A stretch of DNA of 63,988 bases from Bacillota bacterium. Lineage in GTDB: Bacteria > Bacillota > Clostridia > DSM-8532. Position 1 is the stretch's first letter. Each line of letters begins with the position of its first letter. This document shows, in pieces, positions 24,762 through 34,592 of this stretch. Position numbers and translations under genes: made by a program. The stretch spans positions 1 to 63,988 of the forward strand of contig JAEYOK010000022.1 of the NCBI GenBank assembly GCA_023411795.1. Reading direction: 5' to 3'. The notes under the pieces were generated by a model. It searched no databases, was not told the origin of the DNA, and saw only the letters and a list, made by a program, of their open reading frames with translations.

Positions 24762-25865
24762 TTATTTCACCTTTATCCTAACTATGCTTTGAATATAACT
24801 ATAATGTTTTTGGGCAATATTTTTAAAAGAGTGAGTGTTATTTATATTTCGTGCATTTCTAGATAGTTTCTCAGCCAGATTACTGTCATCAACCAGTTTA
24901 AACATTGCTATTTTTATTGCTTCGACGTCATCAACAGGTACCAGTAATCCGTTTTCACCATGATTAATTAGTTCCCTTGGGCCAAAATCACAATCCGTTG
25001 ATATGCATGGTATCCCACAAGCTAGAGCCTCCATTAATGCATTTGGCATACCTTCATAGCGGCTTGACAGCACGAACATGTATGATTTATAGATCCGTTG
25101 TGGTATATCTGATACTTTCCCATGCAAAAAGACTTTACCGGTAAGATGCAAATCATTTATTATGGATTGCAGACTATTTCGTTCTTTGCCTTCCCCATAA
25201 ATTGAAAGTATATATTCTTGTTGTACCTTGACAAACTCGCTAAATGCCTTAATTAATAAATCAAAACCCTTAACCTTTTCAAGCCTCCCTACAGCACATA
25301 TCTCTTTCTTTCTTTCCGATAATTTGATATTTTCATCTGGGATGTACTGTACGAAAATAGCATTAGGTATAACTATGCTTTTTTTTATTAAAGCTTCTCT
25401 ATAATACGCAGAAGATTCTTTTGTCTGAAATACAAACCCATGTGCAAAAACTGAAATATTTCTTTTTGCAAACTTCCACACCTTGTTTGTTTTACTTAAA
25501 AAAGGATTGCTCATTTCAGTACCGATAACCTTTGTTTTTAAAAAAGATGCAGCTAGAATTCCAATTGTCAGAGTTGCAATATTAAATGTGACCATCGCAT
25601 CTATTTTATGGTTTTTTAAAATTTTTCGTATTTCAATAATAATTTTACTATTGTTGATAATGGCGTCATAAAAATGTCTACTGTTTTTGGTCATGTTCAT
25701 TTTTATATGCTTAACCTTTGAATCCAAATAATAAAAAGACGGTTCGCCGGAAACAGTAATAACAAAAACCTCGTCATCATATTTAATGAATTCATTCGCC
25801 AAAGCGGCAACTGTACGTTCCGCTCCACCTGTCCCCATAGTACTTATAAAAAATGCTATTTTCAC
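24762..25865 (-). CDS. GT4-family glycosyltransferase
   Basis: A 367-residue GT-B glycosyltransferase. The N-terminal donor/acceptor loop MGTGGAERTVAALANEF (residues 10-26) and the C-terminal EX7E motif in SRYEGMPNALMEALACGIP near 273 place it in GT4. It retains the anomeric configuration of a nucleotide-sugar donor; the sugar is unknown. The start is a GTG nine bases after AGAGGAA. It is the ninth gene from the left in neither more nor less than the shared operon, nine bases from the polymerase gene. Confidence 0.9.
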   Translation of the reverse strand: MKIAFFISTMGTGGAERTVAALANEFIKYDDEVFVITVSGEPSFYYLDSKVKHIKMNMTKNSRHFYDAIINNSKIIIEIRKILKNHKIDAMVTFNIATLTIGILAASFLKTKVIGTEMSNPFLSKTNKVWKFAKRNISVFAHGFVFQTKESSAYYREALIKKSIVIPNAIFVQYIPDENIKLSERKKEICAVGRLEKVKGFDLLIKAFSEFVKVQQEYILSIYGEGKERNSLQSIINDLHLTGKVFLHGKVSDIPQRIYKSYMFVLSSRYEGMPNALMEALACGIPCISTDCDFGPRELINHGENGLLVPVDDVEAIKIAMFKLVDDSNLAEKLSRNARNINNTHSFKNIAQKHYSYIQSIVRIKVK

Positions 25866-25880
25866 TTAATAATTCCTCTT

Positions 25881-26852
25881 TTACAGATTATTTATATACC
25901 ATTCAATCGTTTCTTCAATCCCACTATCAAAATTGTAAGCGGGGTTATATCCAATAAGCTTCTTTGCCTTTGAAATATCGGCGTTGGAATGCCTTATATC
26001 TCCTGCTCTTTCCGGTCCGAAATTTGGCGTAATATCTTTTTTTAATAACTCACATATCTTATTGTAAACATCAATTAAATGCTGTCTGCCACCATATGCA
26101 ATATTAAAAGCCTCGCCTGCCGCTTCACAAGGTGCAAGACAAGCCTTTAAGTTGGCTTCAATAACATTTTCAATATAAGTAAAATCTCTTGATTGTTTAC
26201 CGTCGCCGTTGATTAATGGAGATTGATTCTCCAGCAGCAATTTTATAAACTTAGGAATAACAGCGGCATATGATCCGTTAGGATCCTGATGCTTTCCAAA
26301 CACATTAAAATATCTTAGTCCGACAGTTTCAAGTCCATATAATTTTGTGTACAACTTGCCATATTCCTCATTTACTCTTTTAGTAAGCGCATAAGGTGAC
26401 AACAAACTACCCTCTTGACCCTCTTTTTTGGGCAAATTCTCGCTGTCTCCATAAACAGATGACGAGGATGCATACACAAGTCTTTTTACACCTTTTTGCC
26501 GCGCTGCCTCCATCATGTTTAATGTTCCCTTAATATTGATTTCTTCATAAAAAAGAGGATACTCTATACTTTTCGGAACACTTCCCCAAGCCGCCTGGTG
26601 CAGTACAAAATCAACATCTTCACACGCCGCAAGACATGTATCTAGGGATCGTATATCACCACTAATCAACTCATATTCTGAATTGGGCAAACTTTCAATA
26701 TTCTCTTTTTTTCCTGTTGAAAAATTATCTAAGATTCGGACCTTATATCCCATTTTTATAAGAGCTTCTGCAATATTAGACCCAATAAATCCCGCACCGC
26801 CGGTTATAAGGAAAACTGTATTGGGATTAAAACTCAATTCTATATATCCCAT
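25881..26852 (-). CDS. UDP-N-acetylhexosamine 4-epimerase (WbpP/TviC-like SDR)
   Basis: A 323-residue extended short-chain dehydrogenase: NAD site TGGAGFIGSN (residues 18-27), catalytic SSSSVYG near 127 and YALTK near 153. The segment VLHQAAWGSVPKSIEYP is typical of the WbpP/TviC UDP-GlcNAc/GalNAc 4-epimerase group. With the adjacent nucleotide-sugar 6-dehydrogenase it would give UDP-GalNAcA from UDP-GlcNAc, as in Vi antigen synthesis. The exact substrate is inferred. Confidence 0.87.
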   Translation of the reverse strand: MGYIELSFNPNTVFLITGGAGFIGSNIAEALIKMGYKVRILDNFSTGKKENIESLPNSEYELISGDIRSLDTCLAACEDVDFVLHQAAWGSVPKSIEYPLFYEEINIKGTLNMMEAARQKGVKRLVYASSSSVYGDSENLPKKEGQEGSLLSPYALTKRVNEEYGKLYTKLYGLETVGLRYFNVFGKHQDPNGSYAAVIPKFIKLLLENQSPLINGDGKQSRDFTYIENVIEANLKACLAPCEAAGEAFNIAYGGRQHLIDVYNKICELLKKDITPNFGPERAGDIRHSNADISKAKKLIGYNPAYNFDSGIEETIEWYINNL

Positions 26853-26894
26853 TTTATTATTTACCTTCTCTCTTAATTTTAGCTCGCGTTTGGT

Positions 26895-28220
26895 TTATAA
26901 TCTCCAATAAGAGTAATTTAGTCTTTCAACTTCATTTTTATCAAGAATACCTTTTATATCTGCAATTATTTTTTGGCTATTATTAATCGGTAAAAATAGT
27001 TTGTCATATTCCGATATGCTCATGTTAATAAAAGTGTTATGTGAAACTGCAATGATAAGGGCATCTACATTTATAATCTGGCTAAGCTCTGTCAGATTAA
27101 CCCCATATTCTTGCATAGCTTCATCCTTATCGGCAAGAGGATCACATATTATAGGCTCAATATTGTATTCTCTAAGCTCTTTAACAATATCCATTACTTT
27201 TGTGTTTCTTATATCCGGACAATTCTCTTTGAATGTAAAGCCTAAAATTGCGACTTTTGCTTTCTCCATATAAATCTTGTTTTTAACAAGCTTCTTGATT
27301 ACGCATTCAGCCACATACTTACCCATGTTATCATTAATACGCCTACCCGAAAGAATAATTTGAGAATGATACCCGTACTGCTCTGCCTTATATGTAAGAT
27401 AGTAAGGATCAACTCCTATACAGTGACCTCCAACCAATCCGGGCATAAACTTCAGAAAGTTCCATTTTGTCCCTGCCGCCTCTAGAACAGACTTAGTATC
27501 AATACCCATTTTATTAAATATAATGGATAATTCATTCATAAATGCAATATTTATATCCCGTTGGCTATTTTCAATAACCTTAGCCGCTTCGGCAACTTTT
27601 ATGCTTTGGGCACGATATACGCCTGCCTCAACTACCATCTCATATACTTTTGCTATAATATCAAGAGTTTCCTCATCTTGACCCGATACTATTTTTACTA
27701 TAGTCTCGAGTCTGTGCTTCTTATCACCCGGGTTTATTCTTTCAGGAGAATAGCCAATCTTGAAATCAATACCGCATTTCAAACTGCTTTCTTTTTCTAA
27801 TATAGGGGCACATATCTCCTCGGTAACTCCCGGAAAAACCGTACTCTCAAACACGACGACTGAACCTTTTGTAAGGTTTCTTCCCACCGTTCTGCTTGCT
27901 TCTTCCACTAAAAACAAATCCGGGGTCTTATCCTCTTTTACAGGTGTAGGCACAGCTACTATATGAAACCTAGCCTCCCTTAGTCTACTCTCATCACTTG
28001 TAAATTCTACTTTAGTATTTCTAATTTCATCATCGCCGACTTCGTTGGTTGGATCAATTCCTTCTCGATATAAACGAATTTTATTTTCATTTATATCGAA
28101 ACCAATAACATTGGCTTTTTTAGCAAAGGCAACAGCTATCGGCATACCAACATAACCGAGCCCAACTAGAGATATTTTTTCTCGACCATTTAAAATGTCA
28201 TCAAATAAACTTACTTTCAT
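26895..28220 (-). CDS. nucleotide-sugar 6-dehydrogenase (UDP-HexNAcA forming, WbpO/TviB-like)
   Basis: A 441-residue UDP-glucose/GDP-mannose dehydrogenase family enzyme: NAD motif GLGYVGMPIA (residues 19-28), nucleophile cysteine in LVGGHCIGVDPYYL near 265, and FKENCPDIRNTKV near 335. The overall sequence resembles the UDP-N-acetyl-galactosamine dehydrogenase group. The start is an ATG after GAGGAG, four bases past the preceding gene's stop. The longer frame to 28334 lies inside that gene and is rejected. A likely target of the BY-kinase, by analogy with other systems. Confidence 0.93.
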   Translation of the reverse strand: MKVSLFDDILNGREKISLVGLGYVGMPIAVAFAKKANVIGFDINENKIRLYREGIDPTNEVGDDEIRNTKVEFTSDESRLREARFHIVAVPTPVKEDKTPDLFLVEEASRTVGRNLTKGSVVVFESTVFPGVTEEICAPILEKESSLKCGIDFKIGYSPERINPGDKKHRLETIVKIVSGQDEETLDIIAKVYEMVVEAGVYRAQSIKVAEAAKVIENSQRDINIAFMNELSIIFNKMGIDTKSVLEAAGTKWNFLKFMPGLVGGHCIGVDPYYLTYKAEQYGYHSQIILSGRRINDNMGKYVAECVIKKLVKNKIYMEKAKVAILGFTFKENCPDIRNTKVMDIVKELREYNIEPIICDPLADKDEAMQEYGVNLTELSQIINVDALIIAVSHNTFINMSISEYDKLFLPINNSQKIIADIKGILDKNEVERLNYSYWRL

Positions 28221-28224
28221 TTTT

Positions 28225-29388
28225 CTACTCCTCAATAATGCTTTTAATTTTTTTATAATAATTCGCATATGAAAAATCTGTAGCTCTTTTTGACGAAATA
28301 TCTTTATATTTTTTATACAATAAGGGATCTTCAATTAAATTGATAATAGCAGCGGCTAAAAAATTATCACTTTGTTCTATATCGTCAGCACGATAATTTT
28401 CTTGCCCGTTAGCAGGCGGTACTAATACTCCAAAGTTTCCAAACTCAATTTCATCGGCTACCTTGAATAAATTATCCTTTGTAAGTATCTCTCTCGGCCC
28501 TGTTTTACAATCAGTAGAAATTACGGGCAGACCACATATCATAGCCTCCACCATTGCATTTGGAAAGCCTTCGTGTATAGATGACATAACAAAAATATCT
28601 GCTTTTGATAAATATTTGAGAGGATTTTTTTGGAATCCCGCAAAAATAACGCTACCGGATAGATTGAGCTCCTTAACCAGCTCATCTAGCTTATACATAT
28701 CCTTACCGTCGCCTATAAATAGCAGCCGAGCTTCCGGATGCTTTTCTTTAACTAATGAAAAAGCTTTTATAAGATGCCAGTACCCTTTTACTTTGTCCAT
28801 ACGACCCATAGTTACAATGGTGGGGAACGTAAAATCATACTCTTTGACGGGTTCTTTTGATTTATTATATAACTCATCCATATTGTAGGGATTGTTTACC
28901 GTAAATACCTTACTATTTTCAACCCTATATAGGCTTGCCAGTTCGTATGACATGCTTTTAGATACGCAAACCACAGCATCAGCTTTTGAATACAACATAT
29001 GTCCCAGGAATTTTCCAGACACACTGTTTATAATAGATTCGTATCCCCTAACCGATGTTATTACTTTATCATTTGTCTTTGAGAATACATTCTGTATGTT
29101 AGCAGTTGATCCAAAACTAATTGAAACATCTATCTTTAATTCTCTTTTTAATTTTCTTGTCTTTATTACTCGTCTAAATATATTAATTACCTTCATAACA
29201 AGGCCTTTTCCTGCCGGTATGTTTAGATCAATAACATCACGGTGAACCTCATACACAGAATCTTTCATTGTAAGAACTGCAATAAATATATTATATTCAT
29301 CCTTTAGTATATCTGCGGTACGCAAGAGAACTTGCTGCTGACCCCCGAGATTTAAGTTTGGAACAAGCAATAAAATATTTTTTATCAA
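28225..29388 (-). CDS. GT4-family glycosyltransferase
   Basis: A 387-residue GT-B enzyme with NLNLGGQQQVLLRTADIL at residues 9-26 and the EX7E motif in SSIHEGFPNAMVEAMICGLP near 281. GT4 enzymes of this type transfer hexose or N-acetylhexosamine to lipid-linked chains. The start is a TTG nine bases after GAAGGAG. The donor sugar cannot be told from sequence. It lies between a DUF2334 protein and the 6-dehydrogenase. Confidence 0.9.
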   Translation of the reverse strand: MIKNILLLVPNLNLGGQQQVLLRTADILKDEYNIFIAVLTMKDSVYEVHRDVIDLNIPAGKGLVMKVINIFRRVIKTRKLKRELKIDVSISFGSTANIQNVFSKTNDKVITSVRGYESIINSVSGKFLGHMLYSKADAVVCVSKSMSYELASLYRVENSKVFTVNNPYNMDELYNKSKEPVKEYDFTFPTIVTMGRMDKVKGYWHLIKAFSLVKEKHPEARLLFIGDGKDMYKLDELVKELNLSGSVIFAGFQKNPLKYLSKADIFVMSSIHEGFPNAMVEAMICGLPVISTDCKTGPREILTKDNLFKVADEIEFGNFGVLVPPANGQENYRADDIEQSDNFLAAAIINLIEDPLLYKKYKDISSKRATDFSYANYYKKIKSIIEE

Positions 29389-29406
29389 TTCGGGATACTC
29401 CTTCTT

Positions 29407-30114
29407 TTACATTGTTGTTTTTATCTTTCGTAGCCAAAAAACTGACTTTGCAAGGAGCCAATCTGCAATATTAAGCTTTCTGTCTTTTAGTATAATAGAA
29501 TCAAATGCCACAATCTTTTTCTTATACTTTGATATCTGCTTTTCAAATCTATCAAATTCTGCTTCATCCATAGTATTTGGATGATAACAAAATGTAGCCA
29601 CCATAAATGGTACACTCCTTATGTAGGCTATTTGTTGTGGTACATAATAGAAATCATCTTTTTTATATACATCAAAGGCAACGGTATCGCTTATTATTCG
29701 AATTTTACTTTCTTCTTTTAGTGCCTTAAGCGTATTATGATCAAATGTATGAGAGGGTGCAAAAAACACCTCCGGATCAATTTTATTATTATTAAATATC
29801 TCCAAACCTTTTCTTATTTTCTCTTTTTGAATTTCAATATTAATATCTACGAATTCTGATTTGCTGGTTCTTGTGGTAGTGTTATAAACATGGTTATAAC
29901 CATGCATTGCAATTTTCCAGCCTTTATTCTCCCATATTTTAACTTTGTCCCAGAAAAATTTATCTTTTTTATATTTTACTAATGAAGGATCTTGATTATT
30001 AGGTATTACACCAACTAGAGGCTTAATTCTATATTTATCTAGTATTTGTTCTACCATATTCCATTTATCTGTATCCATATATTCCGAGGCATCATCAAAC
30101 CTTAGTAAATACAT
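29407..30114 (-). CDS. DUF2334-type polysaccharide deacetylase-fold protein
   Basis: A 235-residue protein of the NodB-like barrel group. It opens with LLRFDDAS (catalytic-base and metal aspartates). An MHGYNHVYN motif near residue 70 supplies metal-binding histidines and FFAPSHTFD near 118 the third motif. DUF2334 proteins are predicted carbohydrate deacetylases. Its place between two GT4 genes suggests removal of an N- or O-acetyl group from the growing repeat unit. Confidence 0.8.
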   Translation of the reverse strand: MYLLRFDDASEYMDTDKWNMVEQILDKYRIKPLVGVIPNNQDPSLVKYKKDKFFWDKVKIWENKGWKIAMHGYNHVYNTTTRTSKSEFVDINIEIQKEKIRKGLEIFNNNKIDPEVFFAPSHTFDHNTLKALKEESKIRIISDTVAFDVYKKDDFYYVPQQIAYIRSVPFMVATFCYHPNTMDEAEFDRFEKQISKYKKKIVAFDSIILKDRKLNIADWLLAKSVFWLRKIKTTM

Positions 30115-30157
30115 TTATACTATACTCTCCGTTTGCTTTATTACAATTTTATATAAA

Positions 30158-31279
30158 TCAATTGTAGAAACTTAAGTAGAACTCTTCCATCCTTTTTGCC
30201 TGAATATGCGCATCATAACCCTTTTCATACAATTCTGTATCCCTTGATGTCCTTTTAAAGTCATTCTTTGAGTACTCTATTACCTTATCTGCCCAGATTT
30301 TCGCATTTTCTTCAATTGGCAGAAATTCAACTAAATCAGTAATTTTTATTTCATCGCTTATTTTGTTTGAAATAAGACATCTCATGCCTGTTGCCTGAGC
30401 CTCTATTACAGTACCGGGAAGCCCTTCATATCTTGAAGGGAATACAAAGACATCTATGGCTTGAAGTAATTCATGGACATCACTTCTTTTCCCTAAAAAC
30501 TTTACAGAATCCGATAGCCCAAGCTTTTTAACCTTCTCTTTTATATAGTTTTGAGCATTTCCAATACCGACAAGAACAAGAATGCTATTTTGGTTCTGAT
30601 GATAAACCTCATAAAATATATCAATTAGATACTCATGATTTTTGGCATAATTGAATTCTCCGACATGTCCAATAACAAGAGAATTTCCTAATCCAAGTTT
30701 TTCTCTTGTATGGTTTCTTATGGTTTCATCATACTTAAAATGTTTAGTATCAATTCCATTTGGAATTACCTTAACATTCCCTTTCTTCATATCATGCTTC
30801 CCAAAACGGCTCTGTCCCGCTAATTTAGATACTGCTAATTTATGTGTCACACTAAACCTTAAAGGATAACATAATAATTTCTTAATTGCTCCCTTGATAC
30901 CCCTACCAAATCCGGCACTCCGGGCATGGGCAATTCTAACAGGAATTCCTTGTTTTTTTGCTACCATATGTAGTATAAAGCTGCCATTCGCAGCGTGCCC
31001 GTGAATTATTCTATATTCTTTATGCTCATTCAAAAAAGATTTTACATTCTTTTTATAAGTAAATACTGTCCTTATTGAGAGATGAGGAATAAAGTAAACC
31101 CTCCCCCCTAAAGAAGAAATTTCATCGTTGTAATCATTATTATTTGAATTTAACAGAAAATCAAATTGAACCTTATCTCTATCTATATTTCTGTATATGT
31201 CCATGATACGGTTTTCTAATCCACCAATATTCATATTGCCACATACATGTAAAACCCTTATGGCATTCGAAGTACACAA
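30158..31279 (-). CDS. GT4-family glycosyltransferase (EpsF-like)
   Basis: A 373-residue GT-B enzyme with VCGNMNIGGLENRIMDIYR near residues 12-30 and the EX7E motif in PSRYEGLPGTVIEAQATG near 276. The N-terminal pattern with GGLE and the IPNGID segment match the EpsF-like group of exopolysaccharide enzymes. The start is a TTG about seven bases after AGGAGGTG, the strongest ribosome site in this region. Confidence 0.9.
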   Translation of the reverse strand: MCTSNAIRVLHVCGNMNIGGLENRIMDIYRNIDRDKVQFDFLLNSNNNDYNDEISSLGGRVYFIPHLSIRTVFTYKKNVKSFLNEHKEYRIIHGHAANGSFILHMVAKKQGIPVRIAHARSAGFGRGIKGAIKKLLCYPLRFSVTHKLAVSKLAGQSRFGKHDMKKGNVKVIPNGIDTKHFKYDETIRNHTREKLGLGNSLVIGHVGEFNYAKNHEYLIDIFYEVYHQNQNSILVLVGIGNAQNYIKEKVKKLGLSDSVKFLGKRSDVHELLQAIDVFVFPSRYEGLPGTVIEAQATGMRCLISNKISDEIKITDLVEFLPIEENAKIWADKVIEYSKNDFKRTSRDTELYEKGYDAHIQAKRMEEFYLSFYN

Positions 31280-31301
31280 GTCTTACACCTCCTTATTTAA
31301 T

Positions 31302-32285
31302 TTATATTGCTTTTTCTATTTCTTCCGCTACTTCGCTTAGATTCATACTAGCAAAATTATACTTTTTACTTAGTTCAGTATATTTCTTCAGAATCATTTC
31401 AAGCTGGGCAAGATTTTGCGTGATATTTTTACCGAAATTATGGGGATGCCACCATAGATGATATATCTTATTATTTTTTGCTGCATAACGCATAGAATTA
31501 TATATTCTCTTTAGTTTTAATTTTTCAAACATTCTGAGTTTATAATTAAACGGGCGTAAATATGTGCTGGCTGGTATGTTTATTAATCCGTAAGATGTTA
31601 ATTCACTATGATCTAATGTATATGCTTGATGCCCAAAAAGATTGAGATAGCTGTCAATTAACCTAAACCCTCTTACAATATTAACTAGCTTTTCCGGTAT
31701 ATTTATGTTATATAAAAAGCTATTAGGATTTCCTCTGTAACACTTGAATCCTAACTTCTTTAAGACGATTAAATACTCTGATACCACTTGATTCCTTGGG
31801 AAAATAAATGACCGAAGTAAAATCCCTTTTTTTTCTGCAATACTAATAGCCGAGTTCATATCGGCCTCAAACTCCATTATGGTTTGCCCTTCTTCATCAC
31901 AATAATAATGAGAAAAAGTATGCGAACCTATCTCTTGACCCTCATATTTTCTTATAAGATTAATTATGCTGTGAGCAAAATAGTATGAATGGTTTGTCTC
32001 ATCTTCTATAATTTCATTCAAATATGTATAAGGAGACAGATTAGGATTATTATATGATGGCTTTTTTTCTGGTAATGCGTCAACTAATTCATTATTATCT
32101 TCACAAAAAAGTAAACCTACAGTTGCCCAAGTACAATGAATATTATATTTCTTAAATAATTCCAATATCATTGGAATAGCTTTTCGTGCACCAATAATAT
32201 TTTCTCCATATTGTTCAATATTTCTCTTATCCCTGACGCCCCACATCAGCTCAAAATCCAATGAAATAACAAAAGCACCTGACAT
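31302..32285 (-). CDS. polysaccharide deacetylase family protein
   Basis: A 327-residue NodB-homology protein. Motif 1 is SLDFELMWG (residues 8-16), motif 2 is EIGSHTFSHYYCDEEG near 117-132 with the two zinc histidines, and motif 3 is FIFPRNQV near 165. It lacks a signal peptide, so it would act in the cytoplasm on lipid-linked or nucleotide-linked sugars. With the DUF2334 gene two positions downstream it makes two deacetylase-fold enzymes in one operon, consistent with free amino groups in the polymer. Confidence 0.85.
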   Translation of the reverse strand: MSGAFVISLDFELMWGVRDKRNIEQYGENIIGARKAIPMILELFKKYNIHCTWATVGLLFCEDNNELVDALPEKKPSYNNPNLSPYTYLNEIIEDETNHSYYFAHSIINLIRKYEGQEIGSHTFSHYYCDEEGQTIMEFEADMNSAISIAEKKGILLRSFIFPRNQVVSEYLIVLKKLGFKCYRGNPNSFLYNINIPEKLVNIVRGFRLIDSYLNLFGHQAYTLDHSELTSYGLINIPASTYLRPFNYKLRMFEKLKLKRIYNSMRYAAKNNKIYHLWWHPHNFGKNITQNLAQLEMILKKYTELSKKYNFASMNLSEVAEEIEKAI

Positions 32286-32329
32286 ATCATTTCCCCTTAC
32301 AAACTTACTCTATAAGCTAATCCTAATTG

Positions 32330-33463
32330 TTAAGAGCATATAGTATTAATGGCTTTTATATACTCGTCAATAACAATATTCCTGTCAAATTCCAACTGCG
32401 TTTTTTTTCTGGAATATTGACCCATCTGTATTCTTTCTTCGGGAGTCAACTCAAGAAAGTGAACTATCTTCTCTTTTAATGAATCAGCCGAACGAACATT
32501 AAATAAAAAGCCGTTCTTGCCTTCTTCAATTATTTCTTTACACCCGGGAATATTTGATGCAATAAGAGGTTTTCCCATTGCTGCCCCCTCAAGAAGAACA
32601 TTTGACATCCCCTCATGGTAAGATGGATTCACGATGCAATCTACATCCTTTATTTCATTCCGTATATCCCTTGAATATCCAAAGTATTGTATTTTAGGAT
32701 TATCAATACTCATTACTATATCTTTGTATTGTTCTTCTTCAAAATTCCCTATCAACAAAAACTCAACATTATCATAAACTTCCGTAATTTCTTTTGCTGC
32801 TTCCAAGAACTCATCGATTCCTTTCTCTTTCATTATTCTCCCAATATATAAAAATCTTACAATACTGTCGTCCGTGTTTTTTTTGACAGGTTGAAACGTA
32901 CCTGTATTAACACCTGAACCAGGTATATGCTTTATTTTGCTTTGATTCACCATACCCTCAGAAATGAAGAAAGAACTATTGCTATAATTCTGGAAAAACA
33001 CAATATCTGCTTTACCGCATGCATATTTATATAATTTCTTAGTTATATTTTTTATTATGCCACCGTAAAGTGAATGACCTATTCCGGTAATATTCATAAT
33101 CACCGGCTTCCTATATTTCTTTGCGGCATATGTACCGTAAATATTGGGTTTTATAGTATATGTCAAAACTAAATGCGGATTTATATTATGAATTATACTT
33201 TTATATGTTTTTATTAACTTAATCTCTTCAAGAAAGTTTATGCTTCTTCTTTTTATGGGGGTTAATATGTGTTTAGCCCCGCATTCCATGATTAATTTAA
33301 CATAACCGTCGTCTTCTGGTTCAGGAAGAGCAAAGTACACTTCATGCCCTAAATCTATCAATTTTTGTATTAACTCAGCTCTAAAATGGTACAATCCGCC
33401 TGAATTATTAGTTAATATAAGTATTCTTCTGTTGCCGTCATGATTGTCTTCTACTTTCGTCAT
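32330..33463 (-). CDS. GT4-family glycosyltransferase (PglA/CapM-like)
   Basis: A 377-residue GT-B enzyme. LILTNNSGGLYHFRAELIQKL near its start and TYTIKPNIYG near 100 are typical of the CapM/PglA group, which adds the second sugar to an undecaprenyl-linked first sugar such as diNAc-bacillosamine. The EX7E motif is PSYHEGMSNVLLEGAAMG near 288. I choose the ATG at 33463 (GGAG six bases before it); an ATG at 33478 overlaps the aminotransferase gene. It follows that gene by one base. Confidence 0.87.
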   Translation of the reverse strand: MTKVEDNHDGNRRILILTNNSGGLYHFRAELIQKLIDLGHEVYFALPEPEDDGYVKLIMECGAKHILTPIKRRSINFLEEIKLIKTYKSIIHNINPHLVLTYTIKPNIYGTYAAKKYRKPVIMNITGIGHSLYGGIIKNITKKLYKYACGKADIVFFQNYSNSSFFISEGMVNQSKIKHIPGSGVNTGTFQPVKKNTDDSIVRFLYIGRIMKEKGIDEFLEAAKEITEVYDNVEFLLIGNFEEEQYKDIVMSIDNPKIQYFGYSRDIRNEIKDVDCIVNPSYHEGMSNVLLEGAAMGKPLIASNIPGCKEIIEEGKNGFLFNVRSADSLKEKIVHFLELTPEERIQMGQYSRKKTQLEFDRNIVIDEYIKAINTICS

Positions 33464-33464
33464 T

Positions 33465-34574
33465 TTATCTCCAAACATCCTTTATTGTTTTTATTACTCT
33501 ATTTATATCATCATTCGTCATTTTTGTATCACTTGGGAGACAAAGGCCATTTTCAAAAATGACATTTGAATTACCCGATCCAATAAAATCATAGCCTGCA
33601 AAATACGGCTGCAGATGCATAGGTTTCCATACGGGTCGTGATTCGATATTTTCAGTTTCTAAAGCAAGAATTATATCTAGCGACCTGATTTCTCCTGTTA
33701 ATGTGATGCAGCTTAGCCAATAATTAGGTTGCGCCCAGTGGTTTACAGGCATCATCTCAATATTGGCAAGACCACTTAACTCATTTTTATAGGTTTCGAA
33801 TATCTCTTTTTTCTTTTTAATTCTGTCATCCAGAACTTTAAGCTGTCCTCTGCCTATTCCTGCCAAAACATTACTCATACGATAGTTATATCCTAATTCA
33901 CTGTGCTGATAATGCCTTGCAGGATCTCTTGACTGAGTAGCCCAGAATCTAACCTTAGAAATACGTTCCTCATTGTTAGATACCAGCATCCCTCCACCCG
34001 AAGTAGTAATTATTTTATTACCGTTAAATGAAAAAATCCCGTATTCTCCAAATGACCCGGTTGGCTTCCCTTTATACAATGCTCCCAGGCTCTCTGCCGC
34101 ATCTTCAATTAGTGGTGTATTGTTCTTGTTACATATTTTTATAATTTCATCAATGTTGGCAGGAAGGCCGAATAGATGTACAATAATGACTGCTTTGGGA
34201 GTGTATTTTTTAAATGCCTCTTCTAAGGAATCCGGGCTCATATTCCATGTTTCCATATCACTATCGATAAAAACAGGTATAGCGTTCAGATAAATAATAG
34301 GATTAGCAGTGGCAGAAAAAGTTAAAGACTGGCAGAAAACTATATCCCCCTCTCCTACACCTGCAGCAAGAAGCCCCATATGTATAGCCGCAGTTCCGGA
34401 AGATAGTGCCACGGCAGATTTTACCCCTAATTTTTCAGCAAATTCTATTTCAAATTCATCCACATTTTTGCCCAAAGGCGCAATCCAGTTAGAATCAAAA
34501 GCCTCTTTAACATATTCTCTTTCGTAACCTTCCTCACTCATATGCGGGGAAGACAAGTAAATTTTATCCGGCAT
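33465..34574 (-). CDS. DegT/DnrJ/EryC1/StrS sugar aminotransferase (PglE/EpsN-like)
   Basis: A 369-residue PLP-dependent sugar aminotransferase. The PLP lysine is in IFSFNGNKIITTSGGGM near residue 186, with the ALSSGTAAIHMGLLAAG motif near 56 and the EDAAESLGA motif near 160. The opening IYLSSPHMSEEGYEREYVKEAFDSNWIAPLG closely matches the PglE/EpsN group, which aminates the UDP-4-keto-6-deoxy-GlcNAc made by PglF-type dehydratases. That dehydratase is encoded at 38841-40760. Confidence 0.92.
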   Translation of the reverse strand: MPDKIYLSSPHMSEEGYEREYVKEAFDSNWIAPLGKNVDEFEIEFAEKLGVKSAVALSSGTAAIHMGLLAAGVGEGDIVFCQSLTFSATANPIIYLNAIPVFIDSDMETWNMSPDSLEEAFKKYTPKAVIIVHLFGLPANIDEIIKICNKNNTPLIEDAAESLGALYKGKPTGSFGEYGIFSFNGNKIITTSGGGMLVSNNEERISKVRFWATQSRDPARHYQHSELGYNYRMSNVLAGIGRGQLKVLDDRIKKKKEIFETYKNELSGLANIEMMPVNHWAQPNYWLSCITLTGEIRSLDIILALETENIESRPVWKPMHLQPYFAGYDFIGSGNSNVIFENGLCLPSDTKMTNDDINRVIKTIKDVWR

Positions 34575-34592
34575 ATTAGCTTTCCTTCTTAT

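Noticed and set aside
28221..28334. An N-terminal extension of the nucleotide-sugar dehydrogenase
   Set aside because: It lies inside the upstream glycosyltransferase gene, and the ATG at 28220 has a good GAGGAG site and gives the family's normal N-terminus.
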